Positions 23,604 through 34,213 of a stretch of 45,019 nucleotides of DNA are shown one piece after another. Numbering within the stretch: the stretch's first letter is position 1; each line of letters begins with the position of its first letter. The DNA comes from Sulfuricaulis sp049587675 (GTDB lineage: Bacteria > Pseudomonadota > Gammaproteobacteria > Acidiferrobacterales > Sulfurifustaceae): positions 1 to 45,019 of the forward strand of contig NZ_JBAVEJ010000224.1 of assembly GCF_049587675.1 (NCBI RefSeq), given 5' to 3'. The notes under the pieces are model-generated. The model saw nothing but the letters and a program-made list of their open reading frames with translations. It was not told the origin of the DNA and did no database searches. The position numbers and the translations under genes are program-made.

Positions 23604-24189
23604 GCTTGGGATTCGTACGCTGGCAGCGAGAAAATGAACGCTATAAGCCCTCCCTTGATGTCGGCAATGTGAATAAATTCATGAGCGCTCGAGTAGTTGT
23701 CATCATAGTGATGGAGAACGAATAACTGGACGCTGAATTCACTCTGGACGGAAAAGTGTAATCCAGCTTCAGCTGCGCCATCGGTTATGGCGATATACCC
23801 CGGTTCCATCCGCGTCGATCGCGACTTGAGTTTAATGAGGCGATTCAGTTTATTTAACCGCGTCGAGTGGCCGATGGTGCAGCCCTGCAATATCGCCGTG
23901 ACCATGCTCGCCGGCATTTTTGTGGATAGTTCCCTGTCTGCGGATGTATCAAGGCAGTGGCGCCCTTTGTACCGGACCGGCCCGCCAACGCCAATGATAG
24001 CGAGCAGCCTCATAGTCGTGAGACAGATGGTTAGTGCTGAAATTCCCTTGTTTGTCAGAGTGTTCCACATTGCGGCACGTGACTAACGGGCGGCGGTATT
24101 GCTGTTTCTGGCATGTTTCCTGCATTCATCTATCTTTAGATAACACACTGAGATCGTTGAAAATACATAGATTTGGCAAGAAGCGAGCG
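23604..24189. other. 586-base region without a convincing gene
   Basis: This stretch lies between two divergent genes. Short open frames exist on both strands, the longest 163 codons on the minus strand (23579-24070), but none has family resemblance or a ribosome binding site, and the base composition is less biased than in neighbouring genes. It presumably contains the promoters of both flanking genes; I see no repeat or RNA structure I can name. Confidence 0.5.
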
Positions 24190-25386
24190 ATGAGTCACAT
24201 TGAAACATTTCCCGGCTTGGTCGGGTTCTATACGTTGACACCTGAAGGTGAGCTTGGCTTCTACGGTCAGGATAAAAAATTTGTCCGCGACGCCAAACTT
24301 ACCAAGACCTTCATCGACTACAACCGCCGTTATCTCATGGCTTATTTGCAGAATCCGGCGCAGGGAAATTTTCGTCTGGCCATCATCCATCGGACTCACG
24401 AGAAACGTCCTTGGGGTTCCGATACCCTGCTGCTCGAGAAACATATCTTACGCCGGCTGTATCCGGTGACCGGAATGACTACTGCTAAGGATCTGACTGC
24501 TTTCCAGAAAAAAAATCAGGAAAAGAGTATTTTCCTCGGTATGGAGCTATTTCTCGATTACAAAGATGGCTCGAATCCCGGAATGCCGGTTTTTTGTCCG
24601 GTGCTGTACGACCGCAATGCCACACTGAACGATTACGCGTCCATTCTGGATAGACCGACCACGTCGACCGACCGGGAGACTCCCGTTGTGGAGGTGCTAA
24701 ATCTGCTGGCCGCCATTCCGATGGGAAGACGCGATACAAATGAAATCACAATACTGAAGGACAAGATTTATCAGGGAGCCGTTAAGAAAGGCATGCGCAA
24801 ATCCTCCGATTTCACGCTGATCGACGACATTCGGAAGAATGCACAGACTGTCGGAGAAACCGACGGCGACGGCCACTATGACGGCGTTGACAAACGGATG
24901 GAACGGAAAGTGACGCTGGATTCAGCAGGTGCCGGTGGCAAGGGTGGGTCAAACAATCCGGCCGTCACAGCGCTGATCAAGAACATCGCTGCATCACTGG
25001 TCGGTCAACCCGAGCCGGCTGACCCGATGGCGCTGAAGATCTTTGCCAGATTTCGCGACTTGGATCATGACAAACTCGAAGCGATCGCGGGCCAATCCCT
25101 CATCTACAAGGTGCCGCCGGGGACCCAACTGCTTGAGCGCGGTACCAGCGATTCCACGAATCTTTATCTGCTCGATGGCACGGTGAAACTGGTGGCAGCC
25201 GACGGGGTGGAAAAATTCGTCGACGGTGGGACTCCCACCGCGAGCAATCCAATCTCATTCCTGAAACCCCGCATGTACACCGTATCCGCTTTTACGCGCG
25301 TGGCATTTCTGTGGATTGACGACAAGCTGATCGATGAAATCGTCAGGGGCGGGACAGCGCTATCGCGTCGCGATGCTGCGAGCTGA
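24190..25386 (+). CDS. Protein with C-terminal cyclic-nucleotide-binding-like domain
   Basis: Protein of 398 residues starting MSHIETFPGLVGFYTLTPEG. The N-terminal 250 residues are not recognised and lack signal or membrane segments. The last 120 residues resemble a cyclic-nucleotide-binding fold: FARFRDLDHDKLEAIAGQSLIYKVPPGTQLLERG, then LYLLDGTVKLVAADG and SAFTRVAFLWIDDKLIDEIV. The phosphate-binding cassette with its Glu and Arg is not obvious, so ligand binding may differ or be lost. A glycine- and asparagine-rich linker (near residues 255-265) joins the parts. The frame is open to 24034, but ATG at 24190 begins the conserved-looking sequence. Function unknown. Confidence 0.72.
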   Translation: MSHIETFPGLVGFYTLTPEGELGFYGQDKKFVRDAKLTKTFIDYNRRYLMAYLQNPAQGNFRLAIIHRTHEKRPWGSDTLLLEKHILRRLYPVTGMTTAKDLTAFQKKNQEKSIFLGMELFLDYKDGSNPGMPVFCPVLYDRNATLNDYASILDRPTTSTDRETPVVEVLNLLAAIPMGRRDTNEITILKDKIYQGAVKKGMRKSSDFTLIDDIRKNAQTVGETDGDGHYDGVDKRMERKVTLDSAGAGGKGGSNNPAVTALIKNIAASLVGQPEPADPMALKIFARFRDLDHDKLEAIAGQSLIYKVPPGTQLLERGTSDSTNLYLLDGTVKLVAADGVEKFVDGGTPTASNPISFLKPRMYTVSAFTRVAFLWIDDKLIDEIVRGGTALSRRDAAS

Positions 25387-25488
25387 TGTTCCTGTTTCCC
25401 GCATCATGAAAAGCTTATCGTGAGCCGAGTCCTCGCAAATTCCTGATCCGCCTATAGCTCTGCTGTATTCCGCCGAATAACCAAACGG

Positions 25489-26031
25489 CTATTCGAACAG
25501 CCCGCCGGCGGGATGGCGAATACGCTCCTGAATGATGGCGCGAACCGCAGCACGGCGCTTCTCCCTTTCCGCCGCCTTGATCTTTTCGGCCTCATCGGTG
25601 GCGTCGACTGTCTTGGCCATGACATTTGCTGTCATCGTGACGCGGCCTCTGTTGGCGGTATTTTGAGTTTTTTTCAGGTTTTCCGGCGCTGGAGCTGTTT
25701 TCAGATGCTCAACCGCCTGATCCATCTGATCCTTTTTCACGCTCGCCTCGATTTCCGCCCGATGCGCCAGTTTTCGTTTGGCCCAGGTATCGCCCTTCTC
25801 CGCGGCTTTTTCATACCATTTGAAGGCTTCGCCAATATTCTGCTGGGTTCCCAATCCCTGCTCATGCATTTCCCCGAGAAAATACTGGGCGCGTACATCG
25901 CCTTTCTCTGCCATGGCAAGTTGCACACGGAACAGGCGCTCATCGGCATCGTCGAGGCCGGCCGCCTTCACGGGAATACCTGTCATTAACAGGAATATGA
26001 ATAACCAATAACGTAAATATCTGACTGACAT
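25489..26031 (-). CDS. Secreted Sel1-repeat protein
   Basis: Protein of 180 residues with a signal peptide (YLRYWLFIFLLMTGIPVKA, cleavage near KAAG). One clear and one partial Sel1/TPR-like repeat follow: GDVRAQYFLGEMHEQGLG, then EAFKWYEKAAEKGDTWAKRKLA. The C-terminal half is charged and helical (AEKIKAAEREKRRAAVRAIIQ) and may form a coiled coil. Such proteins usually mediate protein-protein contacts in the periplasm. ATG at 26031 is used because it directly precedes the signal sequence; an in-frame ATG at 26055 gives eight more residues. Partner unknown. Confidence 0.75.
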   Translation of the reverse strand: MSVRYLRYWLFIFLLMTGIPVKAAGLDDADERLFRVQLAMAEKGDVRAQYFLGEMHEQGLGTQQNIGEAFKWYEKAAEKGDTWAKRKLAHRAEIEASVKKDQMDQAVEHLKTAPAPENLKKTQNTANRGRVTMTANVMAKTVDATDEAEKIKAAEREKRRAAVRAIIQERIRHPAGGLFE

Positions 26032-26185
26032 GGAGCACCCCCCGGTATTTCCCATTACTGTCCTTATTTTCTATATATAGACGATGCCGCATCCCGGGGT
26101 ATGTTATGCGGCCGACAAACGGACAGTTTCGTCCGCCAGAATGAATTAATCCTCAGCAGAAGGAGGGGGATCGGGCCTTGGCCGT

Positions 26186-27052
26186 TTAGTGAGTGATCTT
26201 GTTAAGCAGAGTGCGGTAACGGTGCACGCGTTCGTCGTCTTCACCCAGCAAGGAAAATATAGCGAGCAGGCCGTCGCGGCTTGCCTGATGATGAGCGTTG
26301 TCACGGCGGATGATTTCCAGCAATTGCATCATAGCCATCTCGTATTCATCCTGGGTAAGCATGATGGCACTCAGGCGATATCGCGCTTCGAGATCGTCTG
26401 GGTCGGCGTCGATGGATTTCATCAGCGTTTCGGGTGGAGGGGCGTCCTGGGCGCTGCGGATGAGATTCACATGCGCGGACAAATGGCGGACCTCCGGGAG
26501 ATCGCGGGTTTCAGCCGGCAGCGATTCAAGAAGACCATCGGCTTGCGCATAACGCCGCTGCAAAATCAGCAATTTCACCAGATCTAGCGCCAAGCGCGGA
26601 TTATCCGGTTCGGCCAACGCCGCTTCCGCCGCCTGAGTCACGGCCTGGTCGAGGTCGCCGCGCTGGTAAGCCAGGATCGCCGCAGTGTACTTGGCATCAG
26701 CCTCGCGCGCGACGTGTCGAGTGATGAATTCCCGCAACACCGTCTCCGACTCTGCGCCGCGCAAGGTATCCACCGCTTGACCGCGACGGAATACTTTTAA
26801 CGTAGGAATACTGGCCACGCCGTGTTCGTGCGCGAGTTGTCCGAGTTCGTCGGTATTGAGCATGACCAGCAGAAACCGTCCGCTGAATTCGGTGGCGAGC
26901 CGGACTAGTCGCGGCATCAGCATCAGGCAGGGCCCCGCGCGCGGTGACCAGTAGTTCACCAGCACCGGGCCTTTGTCGGAATTTTCCAGAACCAGCGTGC
27001 GGAAATTTTCTACGCTGGCGTCAAAAACATAAGGGGATAGACCCATGTTCAA
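26186..27052 (-). CDS. cnoX: CnoX-like thioredoxin-TPR co-chaperone
   Basis: Protein of 288 residues with an N-terminal thioredoxin fold and a C-terminal tetratricopeptide region, the architecture of CnoX (YbbN), a chaperedoxin that protects proteins from oxidation and hands them to GroEL or DnaK. The thioredoxin active site reads WSPRAGPC: the first catalytic cysteine is Ala39 while Cys42 remains, so it cannot act as a dithiol reductase. The cis-proline region VASIPTLKVFRRG is intact. The TPR part includes YQRGDLDQAVTQAAEAALAE and SAIMLTQDEYEMAMMQLLEI. Starts at 27052 and 27046 are both possible. The assignment is by architecture. Confidence 0.82.
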   Translation of the reverse strand: MNMGLSPYVFDASVENFRTLVLENSDKGPVLVNYWSPRAGPCLMLMPRLVRLATEFSGRFLLVMLNTDELGQLAHEHGVASIPTLKVFRRGQAVDTLRGAESETVLREFITRHVAREADAKYTAAILAYQRGDLDQAVTQAAEAALAEPDNPRLALDLVKLLILQRRYAQADGLLESLPAETRDLPEVRHLSAHVNLIRSAQDAPPPETLMKSIDADPDDLEARYRLSAIMLTQDEYEMAMMQLLEIIRRDNAHHQASRDGLLAIFSLLGEDDERVHRYRTLLNKITH

Positions 27053-27195
27053 GGCACGACCGGTTTATCGGAGTCTGTAGTTCAAACTATGGATTTATCC
27101 CGCGGCAATAACAAGACCCGGCTGCAATACAGGAGGAAACATTTACCGCCACGGCGGTCTATATTTGGGTATAGGTCACCCGACGTGAGGCAATC

Positions 27196-27453
27196 ATGCG
27201 CCACAGCTATCCAACCCCGCGCGATGTCGGTCTGAAGATCCCCCGCGACGTACGGGCGGGCCGGTTCGAAGAGGGATTCAAGCATGCCCTTCAGGGCGGT
27301 CATCTGACAGAAATTGAATACTTCCGGCGCTCGTTCCGGCTGGGGTTCCGGGCCGCCAAACTTTACCTGCGTGAGGTACGCCGTCATCGCGGTATATTGG
27401 ATTTTCCGATGCGCGGGCGCATCCGGCTGCGTGCCTTCTGGCCCGGCGACTGA
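27196..27453 (+). CDS. Small basic protein of unknown function
   Basis: An 85-residue protein rich in Arg and Lys with no signal peptide. The sequence PTPRDVGLKIPRDVRAGRFE and the segment EIEYFRRSFRLGFRAAKLYL look ordered and gene-like, and GTGAGG lies six bases before the ATG. Its net positive charge would allow nucleic acid binding, but nothing specific supports that. It is divergent from the CnoX-like gene. I do not recognise a family. Confidence 0.6.
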   Translation: MRHSYPTPRDVGLKIPRDVRAGRFEEGFKHALQGGHLTEIEYFRRSFRLGFRAAKLYLREVRRHRGILDFPMRGRIRLRAFWPGD

Positions 27454-27640
27454 AGCCGTGCCGCTGGCCCGGCCGGGTCGGGCGGCCCCCTATCTCTAGT
27501 ATTCCGGCCGACTATCGGCTATAGTGGTTTTGTTGCAGTACATGTCAGACATTTCGGTAGTTCCTCTACAGGTATCTTCCGCAAATTCCTTTCACGCGCT
27601 GCATCGCAAACTTTCTTAGTCAATTTTCGAGGTTATTTTA

Positions 27641-27847
27641 ATGCGTACTGGTACAGTAAAGTGGTTCAACGATTCCAAGGGTTTTGGCTTTATCAAACCT
27701 CAGGACGGCGGTGAAGATGTCTTCGTGCATCATTCCGTCATCCAGGGTAGTGGCTTCAAGTCCTTGGCGGAAGGGCAGAGCGTGAGCTTCGAGTCCCAGA
27801 AGGGACCGAAAGGCATGCAAGCGACCAAGGTCGTCGTCGAAGGCTGA
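27641..27847 (+). CDS. Cold-shock domain protein
   Basis: A 68-residue CspA-family protein that binds single-stranded RNA and DNA and melts RNA structure. Both nucleic-acid motifs are present: RNP1 as KGFGFIKP and RNP2 as VFVHHS, within the standard MRTGTVKWFNDSKGFGFI start. CGAGGT precedes the ATG. The 187 bases upstream (27454-27640) hold no gene; a possible -10 box TATAGT lies at 27520-27525, giving a long leader of about 110 bases, as is usual for cold-shock genes. It is followed by a terminator. Confidence 0.95.
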   Translation: MRTGTVKWFNDSKGFGFIKPQDGGEDVFVHHSVIQGSGFKSLAEGQSVSFESQKGPKGMQATKVVVEG

Positions 27848-27870
27848 AGCTGTTTTCAAGCCGTCCTTAA

Positions 27871-27902
27871 GGAGCCCCGCCCCAAGCGGGGTTTCTTTTT
27901 TA
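27871..27902 (+). terminator. Intrinsic terminator after the cold-shock gene
   Basis: CCCCGC (27875-27880) pairs with GCGGGG (27886-27891) around a CCCAA loop, followed by TTTCTTTTTT. It lies 24 bases after the stop codon. Confidence 0.88.
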
Positions 27903-27942
27903 CGGGACAGATCGTACCGCTCCGCAGTTTTTTGGTTTTTTG

Positions 27943-27948
27943 TATAAT
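27943..27948 (+). promoter_or_regulatory. -10 element of prfC
   Basis: A perfect TATAAT lies 35 bases upstream of the prfC start, just after the preceding terminator. The -35 region is poor. Confidence 0.45.
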
Positions 27949-27983
27949 CGCGCGTTTGATTTTTTCACTTTTCCACATCCAAC

Positions 27984-29564
<1,581 letters not shown>

Positions 29565-29694
29565 CCGGCGGTCTTGTCAGGTGGATGTCATTACGAATTA
29601 TGTGCGTTTACAGCGCTGAGCAGCACAATTTACCATTGCCGCTTTGGCGGTACTGCCGCCGTACTCCAGCTGGCATTCCGGAACGAGGTGTTCC

Positions 29695-30108
29695 TTGGCG
29701 GAAAAAATGAATCTCGAAGATCGTGTCACGGTCACGCGCGCGATCATTAACATGCTCGACAGCTGGGGTGTCAGTGCCGCCAATCAGATTACCTTGCTGG
29801 CGCTGCCGGCAGGCACGCGCCCGGGGGCGATCCGGCAGTTTCGCAAAAGTACACCGTTTCCGGAGGATGCCGGCCTGATGGAACGCATCGAGCATCTGGT
29901 CGGCATTGCCGACGCTCTGCGTACGTCCTATCCGCGCAACGCCTATATGGCCTCGATCTGGATGAACAGGATCAATCACCGTTTCGACAACCGCACGCCG
30001 CTTGCCGCGATGCTCGAAGACGGTCTGAACGGCATCATGGCGGTGCGTACGCACCTCGACTGTGCCTACGACTGGCACATCAGCGGTTCCGCCAGCCAGA
30101 CGAAATAG
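29695..30108 (+). CDS. MbcA/ParS/Xre antitoxin-like protein (DUF2384)
   Basis: Protein of about 137 residues resembling the MbcA/ParS/Xre antitoxin family. The C-terminal region LMERIEHLVGIADALRTSYP, then MASIWMNRINHRFDNRTPL and MLEDGLNGIMAVRTHLD, matches the DUF2384 toxin-binding domain; the N-terminal helices (VTVTRAIINMLDSWGVSAANQI) could bind DNA. The usual partner, a RES-domain NAD-degrading toxin, is not present; the next gene is unrelated. TTG at 29695 is chosen because GAGGTG lies four bases before it; ATG at 29707 is an alternative. It may be an orphan regulator rather than half of a toxin-antitoxin pair. Confidence 0.72.
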   Translation: MAEKMNLEDRVTVTRAIINMLDSWGVSAANQITLLALPAGTRPGAIRQFRKSTPFPEDAGLMERIEHLVGIADALRTSYPRNAYMASIWMNRINHRFDNRTPLAAMLEDGLNGIMAVRTHLDCAYDWHISGSASQTK

Positions 30109-30133
30109 GAACCTGGCGGGCCAGGAAATACGC

Positions 30134-30544
30134 ATGGAAGAATACAAATGCGCCTTCAGCAACACGCTGGTGACCAGCCAATTCGGTTGCGAGAAAGGAG
30201 CGCAGGTGACCCGCCGCGGCGGGCCGGATGTCGTCTGCGCCTCGGACGAAGCCCATCAACAGTGCGAAAAGCTGTTCCAGCGGATGAAACAAACTGCCTT
30301 GCCGGCATTCGGCGTGGAGGACGACCTCCTCAGCATGCCGCACAGCGTGCTGGTGAAGATCCAATTCGGCGGCCTGCTCGGGTTACAGCGACTGCAAGGA
30401 GATAGTACGGACGAATCAGCCGCTATAAAGAATATCCATGGCCTGGTCGGCCAAGCTATTGGGAAACACGGCGGTCTCGACGCCATCCCCTGCCAGGCGT
30501 TTGTGGAGGATATGACCTCCTACAAGCTCAAACGCCGGCGATGA
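30134..30544 (+). CDS. Four-cysteine conserved-looking protein of unknown function
   Basis: A 136-residue cytoplasmic protein. Its N-terminal third holds four cysteines (Cys6, Cys19, Cys35, Cys44) in an arrangement that could bind a metal or an iron-sulfur cluster. The middle MPHSVLVKIQFGGLLGLQRL is strongly patterned, and a fifth Cys is near the C-terminus (IPCQAFVED). AGGA lies eight bases before the ATG. It follows the DUF2384 gene by 25 bases and is likely co-transcribed with it. No function can be assigned. Confidence 0.65.
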   Translation: MEEYKCAFSNTLVTSQFGCEKGAQVTRRGGPDVVCASDEAHQQCEKLFQRMKQTALPAFGVEDDLLSMPHSVLVKIQFGGLLGLQRLQGDSTDESAAIKNIHGLVGQAIGKHGGLDAIPCQAFVEDMTSYKLKRRR

Positions 30545-30566
30545 TGGAAATGACAGCCCCTTAATT

Positions 30567-31280
30567 TTATTTGCTTTCCTTGTTTCCCTTTCCTTCCGCT
30601 TCACTTTTTACCGAAACCAGTTCGATATCGAAGACCAGCACTTCGTTCGGGCCGATGACGTCGCCGGCGCCGCGAGGCCCGTAGGCGAGTTCTGCCGGAA
30701 TATATACCTGCCATTTGGCGCCTTCTTTCATTAACGGTAGCACCTCCTGCCAGCCTTTGATCACGCCGGCGACCGGAAAGGTGGCTGGCTCATTGCGCTT
30801 GTAGGAACTGTCGAACTCGGTGCCGTTGATCAATGTGCCGCGGTAATGGGCGACCACCGTATCGGTGGATTTGGGTTGCTTGCCTGTGCCTTCGGTAATG
30901 ATTTTATATTGCAATCCGCTAGGTAGTGTAACCACGCCCTCCTTTTTCTTGTTGGCTTCAAGGAAAGCCTGACCGGCTTCCAGATTTTTTTTCATTTGAA
31001 CCTCCTGTTTTTCCATTTCCTTTTTTTGCTGGGATTGAATCGCCGCCTGCATTTCTTCGGCTTTGAGACGGGGTTGGGCGTCGGACATTGCGTCCTGCGC
31101 ACCCTGAGCAAAGGCTTTGTTATCGAGATCGAGTTTCTGACGCTTGAGGTTCTGACCGATCTGAAAGCCCACGGTGTAGCTGAATTTCTGCTTGTCGGAT
31201 TTCAATCCCGCCGGCTCTTTTCCAAAAGCGCTCATGGACAGAGAAAGGGTGATAAGGCAAATCAGTAAACCGGATTTCAT
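30567..31280 (-). CDS. FKBP-type peptidyl-prolyl isomerase, periplasmic (Mip/FkpA-like)
   Basis: Periplasmic foldase of 237 residues. A signal peptide (LLICLITLSLSMSAFG) is followed by the helical dimerisation domain (SYTVGFQIGQNLKRQKLDLD, then long charged helices rich in Gln, Glu and Lys) and the FKBP domain, with YKIITEGTGKQPK, VVAHYRGTLINGTEFDSSY and YIPAELAYGPRG. This is the Mip/FkpA layout. AAGGAG is six bases before the ATG. It lies 51 bases after valS on the same strand and may be the last gene of that transcript. Confidence 0.93.
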   Translation of the reverse strand: MKSGLLICLITLSLSMSAFGKEPAGLKSDKQKFSYTVGFQIGQNLKRQKLDLDNKAFAQGAQDAMSDAQPRLKAEEMQAAIQSQQKKEMEKQEVQMKKNLEAGQAFLEANKKKEGVVTLPSGLQYKIITEGTGKQPKSTDTVVAHYRGTLINGTEFDSSYKRNEPATFPVAGVIKGWQEVLPLMKEGAKWQVYIPAELAYGPRGAGDVIGPNEVLVFDIELVSVKSEAEGKGNKESK

Positions 31281-31331
31281 TGTGACTCCTTAAATAATTG
31301 TAAATGGCGGGGAAACGATACATGGCCGGCT

Positions 31332-34154
31332 TCAGCCCGGCAATGCCTCAACTTTGGAGCGTTGGCTGCTCAGATTGGCCAGCGCGGTTTCGAATTGCTG
31401 CACGCGCTGGTTTTCCTGCTCGACCACGTTTTTCGGCGCGCGCGCGACAAAATCCGGATTGGCCAGTTTGGTTTTTGCCTTGGACAGGTCTCTCTCGATT
31501 TTTTCCATTTCCTTGCTCAGCCGTTCCAACTCCGCCTGCTTGTCGATCAACGAGCCGAGTGGGATCAGCAGCTTCATGTGACCAATGAGCGCCGTGGCCG
31601 ATTCAGGCGCTTCCTGGCCCGTCTCGATCCAAACGATGGATTCGGCCCTGGCAAGCGCGACGAGATAATGGCGCTGGGCATCCAGATATTTTTTATCGGC
31701 CGCCGATCCATCCTGTACCAGCAGCGGCAGGGGTTTGCCGGGCGAGATGTCCATTTCGCCGCGGATATTGCGCACGCCCGCAATCACGGCCATGACCCAG
31801 CGCATTTCCTCGGCGGCGGCTGGATCCATTTTATCTGCTTGAGGATGGGGGTAGGGTTCGCGCATGATGGTGGTGCCGGTTTTGCCAGCCAGTTTCGCCA
31901 CGCGCTGCCAGATTTCCTCGGTGATGAAGGGCATGATGGGGTGCAACATTCGCAGCAGGGTTTCGAGCACCCGTACCAGGGTGTGGCGCGTGCCGCGCAA
32001 CTGTTCCGGCCGGCTCTTGGCGTCGGTCAGCACGACCTTCGACAGCTCCAGATACCAGTCGCAATACTCATGCCATACGTAGCTGTAGATCGCCTGCGCC
32101 GCGAGGTCGAAGCGGTAATCCCTGAATGCGGTTTCCACATCGGCCGCGACCTCATGCAGGCGCGAAATAATCCAGCGGTCGGCGACATTTAGCTCCATCG
32201 CCCCGCCATGTTGTCCGCAGTCATGTCCCTCTGTGTTCATCAGCACGTAACGCGCCGCGTTCCACAGCTTGTTGCAGAAATTGCGATAGCCGTCGATACG
32301 GCCGAGATCGAACTTGATGTCACGTCCCTGGGTAGCGAGGCTCGCGAACGTGAAACGCAAGGCATCGGTGCCGTAGGCGGGAACGCCGCTGGCGAATTCC
32401 TTGCGCGTGGCTTGTTCGATTTTCTTCGCCATCTGCGGTTGCATCAGGCCGCGCGTGCGCTTGGCGACCAGCGATTCCAGATCAATGCCGTCGATGAGAT
32501 CGATGGGGTCGAGGATGTTGCCTTTGGACTTTGACATTTTCTGGCCGTGCGCGTCGCGCACAAGGCCGTGAATGTAAATCTCGTGGAACGGTGCCTCGCC
32601 GGTAAACTTGAGACCCATCATGATCATGCGCGCGACCCAGAAGAAAATGATGTCGAAGCCGGTGACCAGCACGCTCGTGGGGTAGAAGGTTTTCAGCGCT
32701 TTCGTCTGCTCCGGCCAGCCGAGCGTGGAGAACGGCCATAGCGCTGAAGAGAACCAGGTATCGAGCACGTCCTCGTCTTGCCTGAGCGCGACGGTCGGCG
32801 CCAGTTTGAATCGGGCGCGCGCGTCGGCCTCGGTGCGCGCAACGTAAACTTTGCCGGCCTCGTCGTACCACGCCGGAATCCGATGGCCCCACCAGATCTG
32901 GCGCGAGATGCACCAGTCCTGAATGTTGCGCATCCATTCGTAATAGATCTTGGTCCAGTTTTCCGGGACAAATTTTATGCGTCCGCCTTCAACGGCCTTG
33001 ATCGCCTCGGCGGCCAGCGGAGCTACCTTTACGTACCACTGGTCGGTCAGAAAAGGTTCGACCACGGCGCCGGTGCGGTCGCCGCGCGGGACCATGAGTT
33101 TGTGTTCCTGGACCTTTTCGAGCAGATTCCGGGCTTCGAGGTCAGAGACGATCTGTTTGCGCGCCTTGAATCGGTCGAGCCCGTGATAGGGCGAGCCAGG
33201 TAGTTCGACGCGCGCGTCAATGGTAAAGATGTTGATCTGTGGCAGGTTGTGACGTTTGCCGACTTCGTAGTCGTTGAAATCATGCGCCGGGGTGATTTTG
33301 ACGCAACCGGAACCGAATTCCTTGTCCACATATTCGTCGGCAATGACCGGAATCTTTCTGCCGGTGAGCGGCAGTTCCACCATTTTTCCAATCAGGTGCT
33401 TGTAGCGTTCATCTTCCGGATGTACCGCCACGGCGGCGTCGCCGAGCATGGTTTCGGGGCGTGTGGTGGCGACGACGAGATGTTCTTTGGTGCCCGCGAT
33501 GGGGTAACGGATATGCCACAGATGGCCGGCTTCCTCTTCCGAGACGACTTCGAGGTCGGATACGGCGGTGTGCAGCACCGGGTCCCAGTTGACCAGGCGC
33601 TTGCCGCGGTAGATCAGGCTTTCCTCGTGCAGCCGCACGAAGACTTCGGTGACGGCGTGTGACAGGCCATCGTCCATGGTGAAGCGCTCGCGCGACCAGT
33701 CGAGCGAGGCGCCCATGCGCCGCAACTGGCGCGTGATCGTGCCGCCGGATTCGGCCTTCCACTTCCACACGCGCTTTAAGAATTCCTCGCGCCCGAGATC
33801 GTGGCGCGTTTTTCCCTCGGCCTCGAGCTGGCGCTCGACCACCATCTGGGTGGCGATGCCGGCGTGGTCAGTGCCCGCCTGCCACAGGGTGTTGTCGCCC
33901 TGCATGCGGTGGTATCGGATGAGCGTGTCCATGAGCGTGTCCTGGAACGCGTGACCCATGTGCAGGCTACCCGTGACGTTGGGCGGCGGGATCATGATGC
34001 AGTAAGGTTTTCCCTGGCCGGTGGGAGCGAAATCGCTAGCGCGTTCCCAGGCCTCATAGATGCGCTGCTCGATTGCATGCGGATCGTAGGATTTGCTCAG
34101 GGTGCTATCGGCAGACGGCGACCCGTCTGCCGGGTTTTGGGGTTTCTGGCTCAT
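31332..34154 (-). CDS. valS: Valyl-tRNA synthetase
   Basis: ValRS of 940 residues, a class I synthetase with an editing domain. The HIGH motif is HMGH in IPPPNVTGSLHMGHAF, and KMSKSKGNILDP is the KMSKS loop. The central region contains the CP1 editing domain, with TRPETMLGDAAVAVHP. The C-terminal coiled-coil arm is visible as LSKEMEKIERDLSKAKTKL. It sits downstream of pepA-holC and an unknown gene, a gammaproteobacterial order in which holC precedes valS. Confidence 0.97.
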   Translation of the reverse strand: MSQKPQNPADGSPSADSTLSKSYDPHAIEQRIYEAWERASDFAPTGQGKPYCIMIPPPNVTGSLHMGHAFQDTLMDTLIRYHRMQGDNTLWQAGTDHAGIATQMVVERQLEAEGKTRHDLGREEFLKRVWKWKAESGGTITRQLRRMGASLDWSRERFTMDDGLSHAVTEVFVRLHEESLIYRGKRLVNWDPVLHTAVSDLEVVSEEEAGHLWHIRYPIAGTKEHLVVATTRPETMLGDAAVAVHPEDERYKHLIGKMVELPLTGRKIPVIADEYVDKEFGSGCVKITPAHDFNDYEVGKRHNLPQINIFTIDARVELPGSPYHGLDRFKARKQIVSDLEARNLLEKVQEHKLMVPRGDRTGAVVEPFLTDQWYVKVAPLAAEAIKAVEGGRIKFVPENWTKIYYEWMRNIQDWCISRQIWWGHRIPAWYDEAGKVYVARTEADARARFKLAPTVALRQDEDVLDTWFSSALWPFSTLGWPEQTKALKTFYPTSVLVTGFDIIFFWVARMIMMGLKFTGEAPFHEIYIHGLVRDAHGQKMSKSKGNILDPIDLIDGIDLESLVAKRTRGLMQPQMAKKIEQATRKEFASGVPAYGTDALRFTFASLATQGRDIKFDLGRIDGYRNFCNKLWNAARYVLMNTEGHDCGQHGGAMELNVADRWIISRLHEVAADVETAFRDYRFDLAAQAIYSYVWHEYCDWYLELSKVVLTDAKSRPEQLRGTRHTLVRVLETLLRMLHPIMPFITEEIWQRVAKLAGKTGTTIMREPYPHPQADKMDPAAAEEMRWVMAVIAGVRNIRGEMDISPGKPLPLLVQDGSAADKKYLDAQRHYLVALARAESIVWIETGQEAPESATALIGHMKLLIPLGSLIDKQAELERLSKEMEKIERDLSKAKTKLANPDFVARAPKNVVEQENQRVQQFETALANLSSQRSKVEALPG

Positions 34155-34213
34155 TGCTACTGTGAGTGTTAAAACGGGCGAGATTCTAATGGCTTACGCG
34201 CCATATTTCACTT

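Noticed and set aside
23579..24070. 163-codon frame on the minus strand between the two divergent genes
   Set aside because: No ribosome binding site and no recognisable domain; it overlaps the start and promoter region of the Cache-like gene.
24034..24189. N-terminal extension of the cyclic-nucleotide-binding-like protein
   Set aside because: The added residues are Cys- and His-rich and look random; the ordered sequence begins at ATG 24190.
29695..30544. Complete MbcTA-type toxin-antitoxin pair
   Set aside because: The neighbour lacks RES-domain features; only the antitoxin-like half is recognisable.
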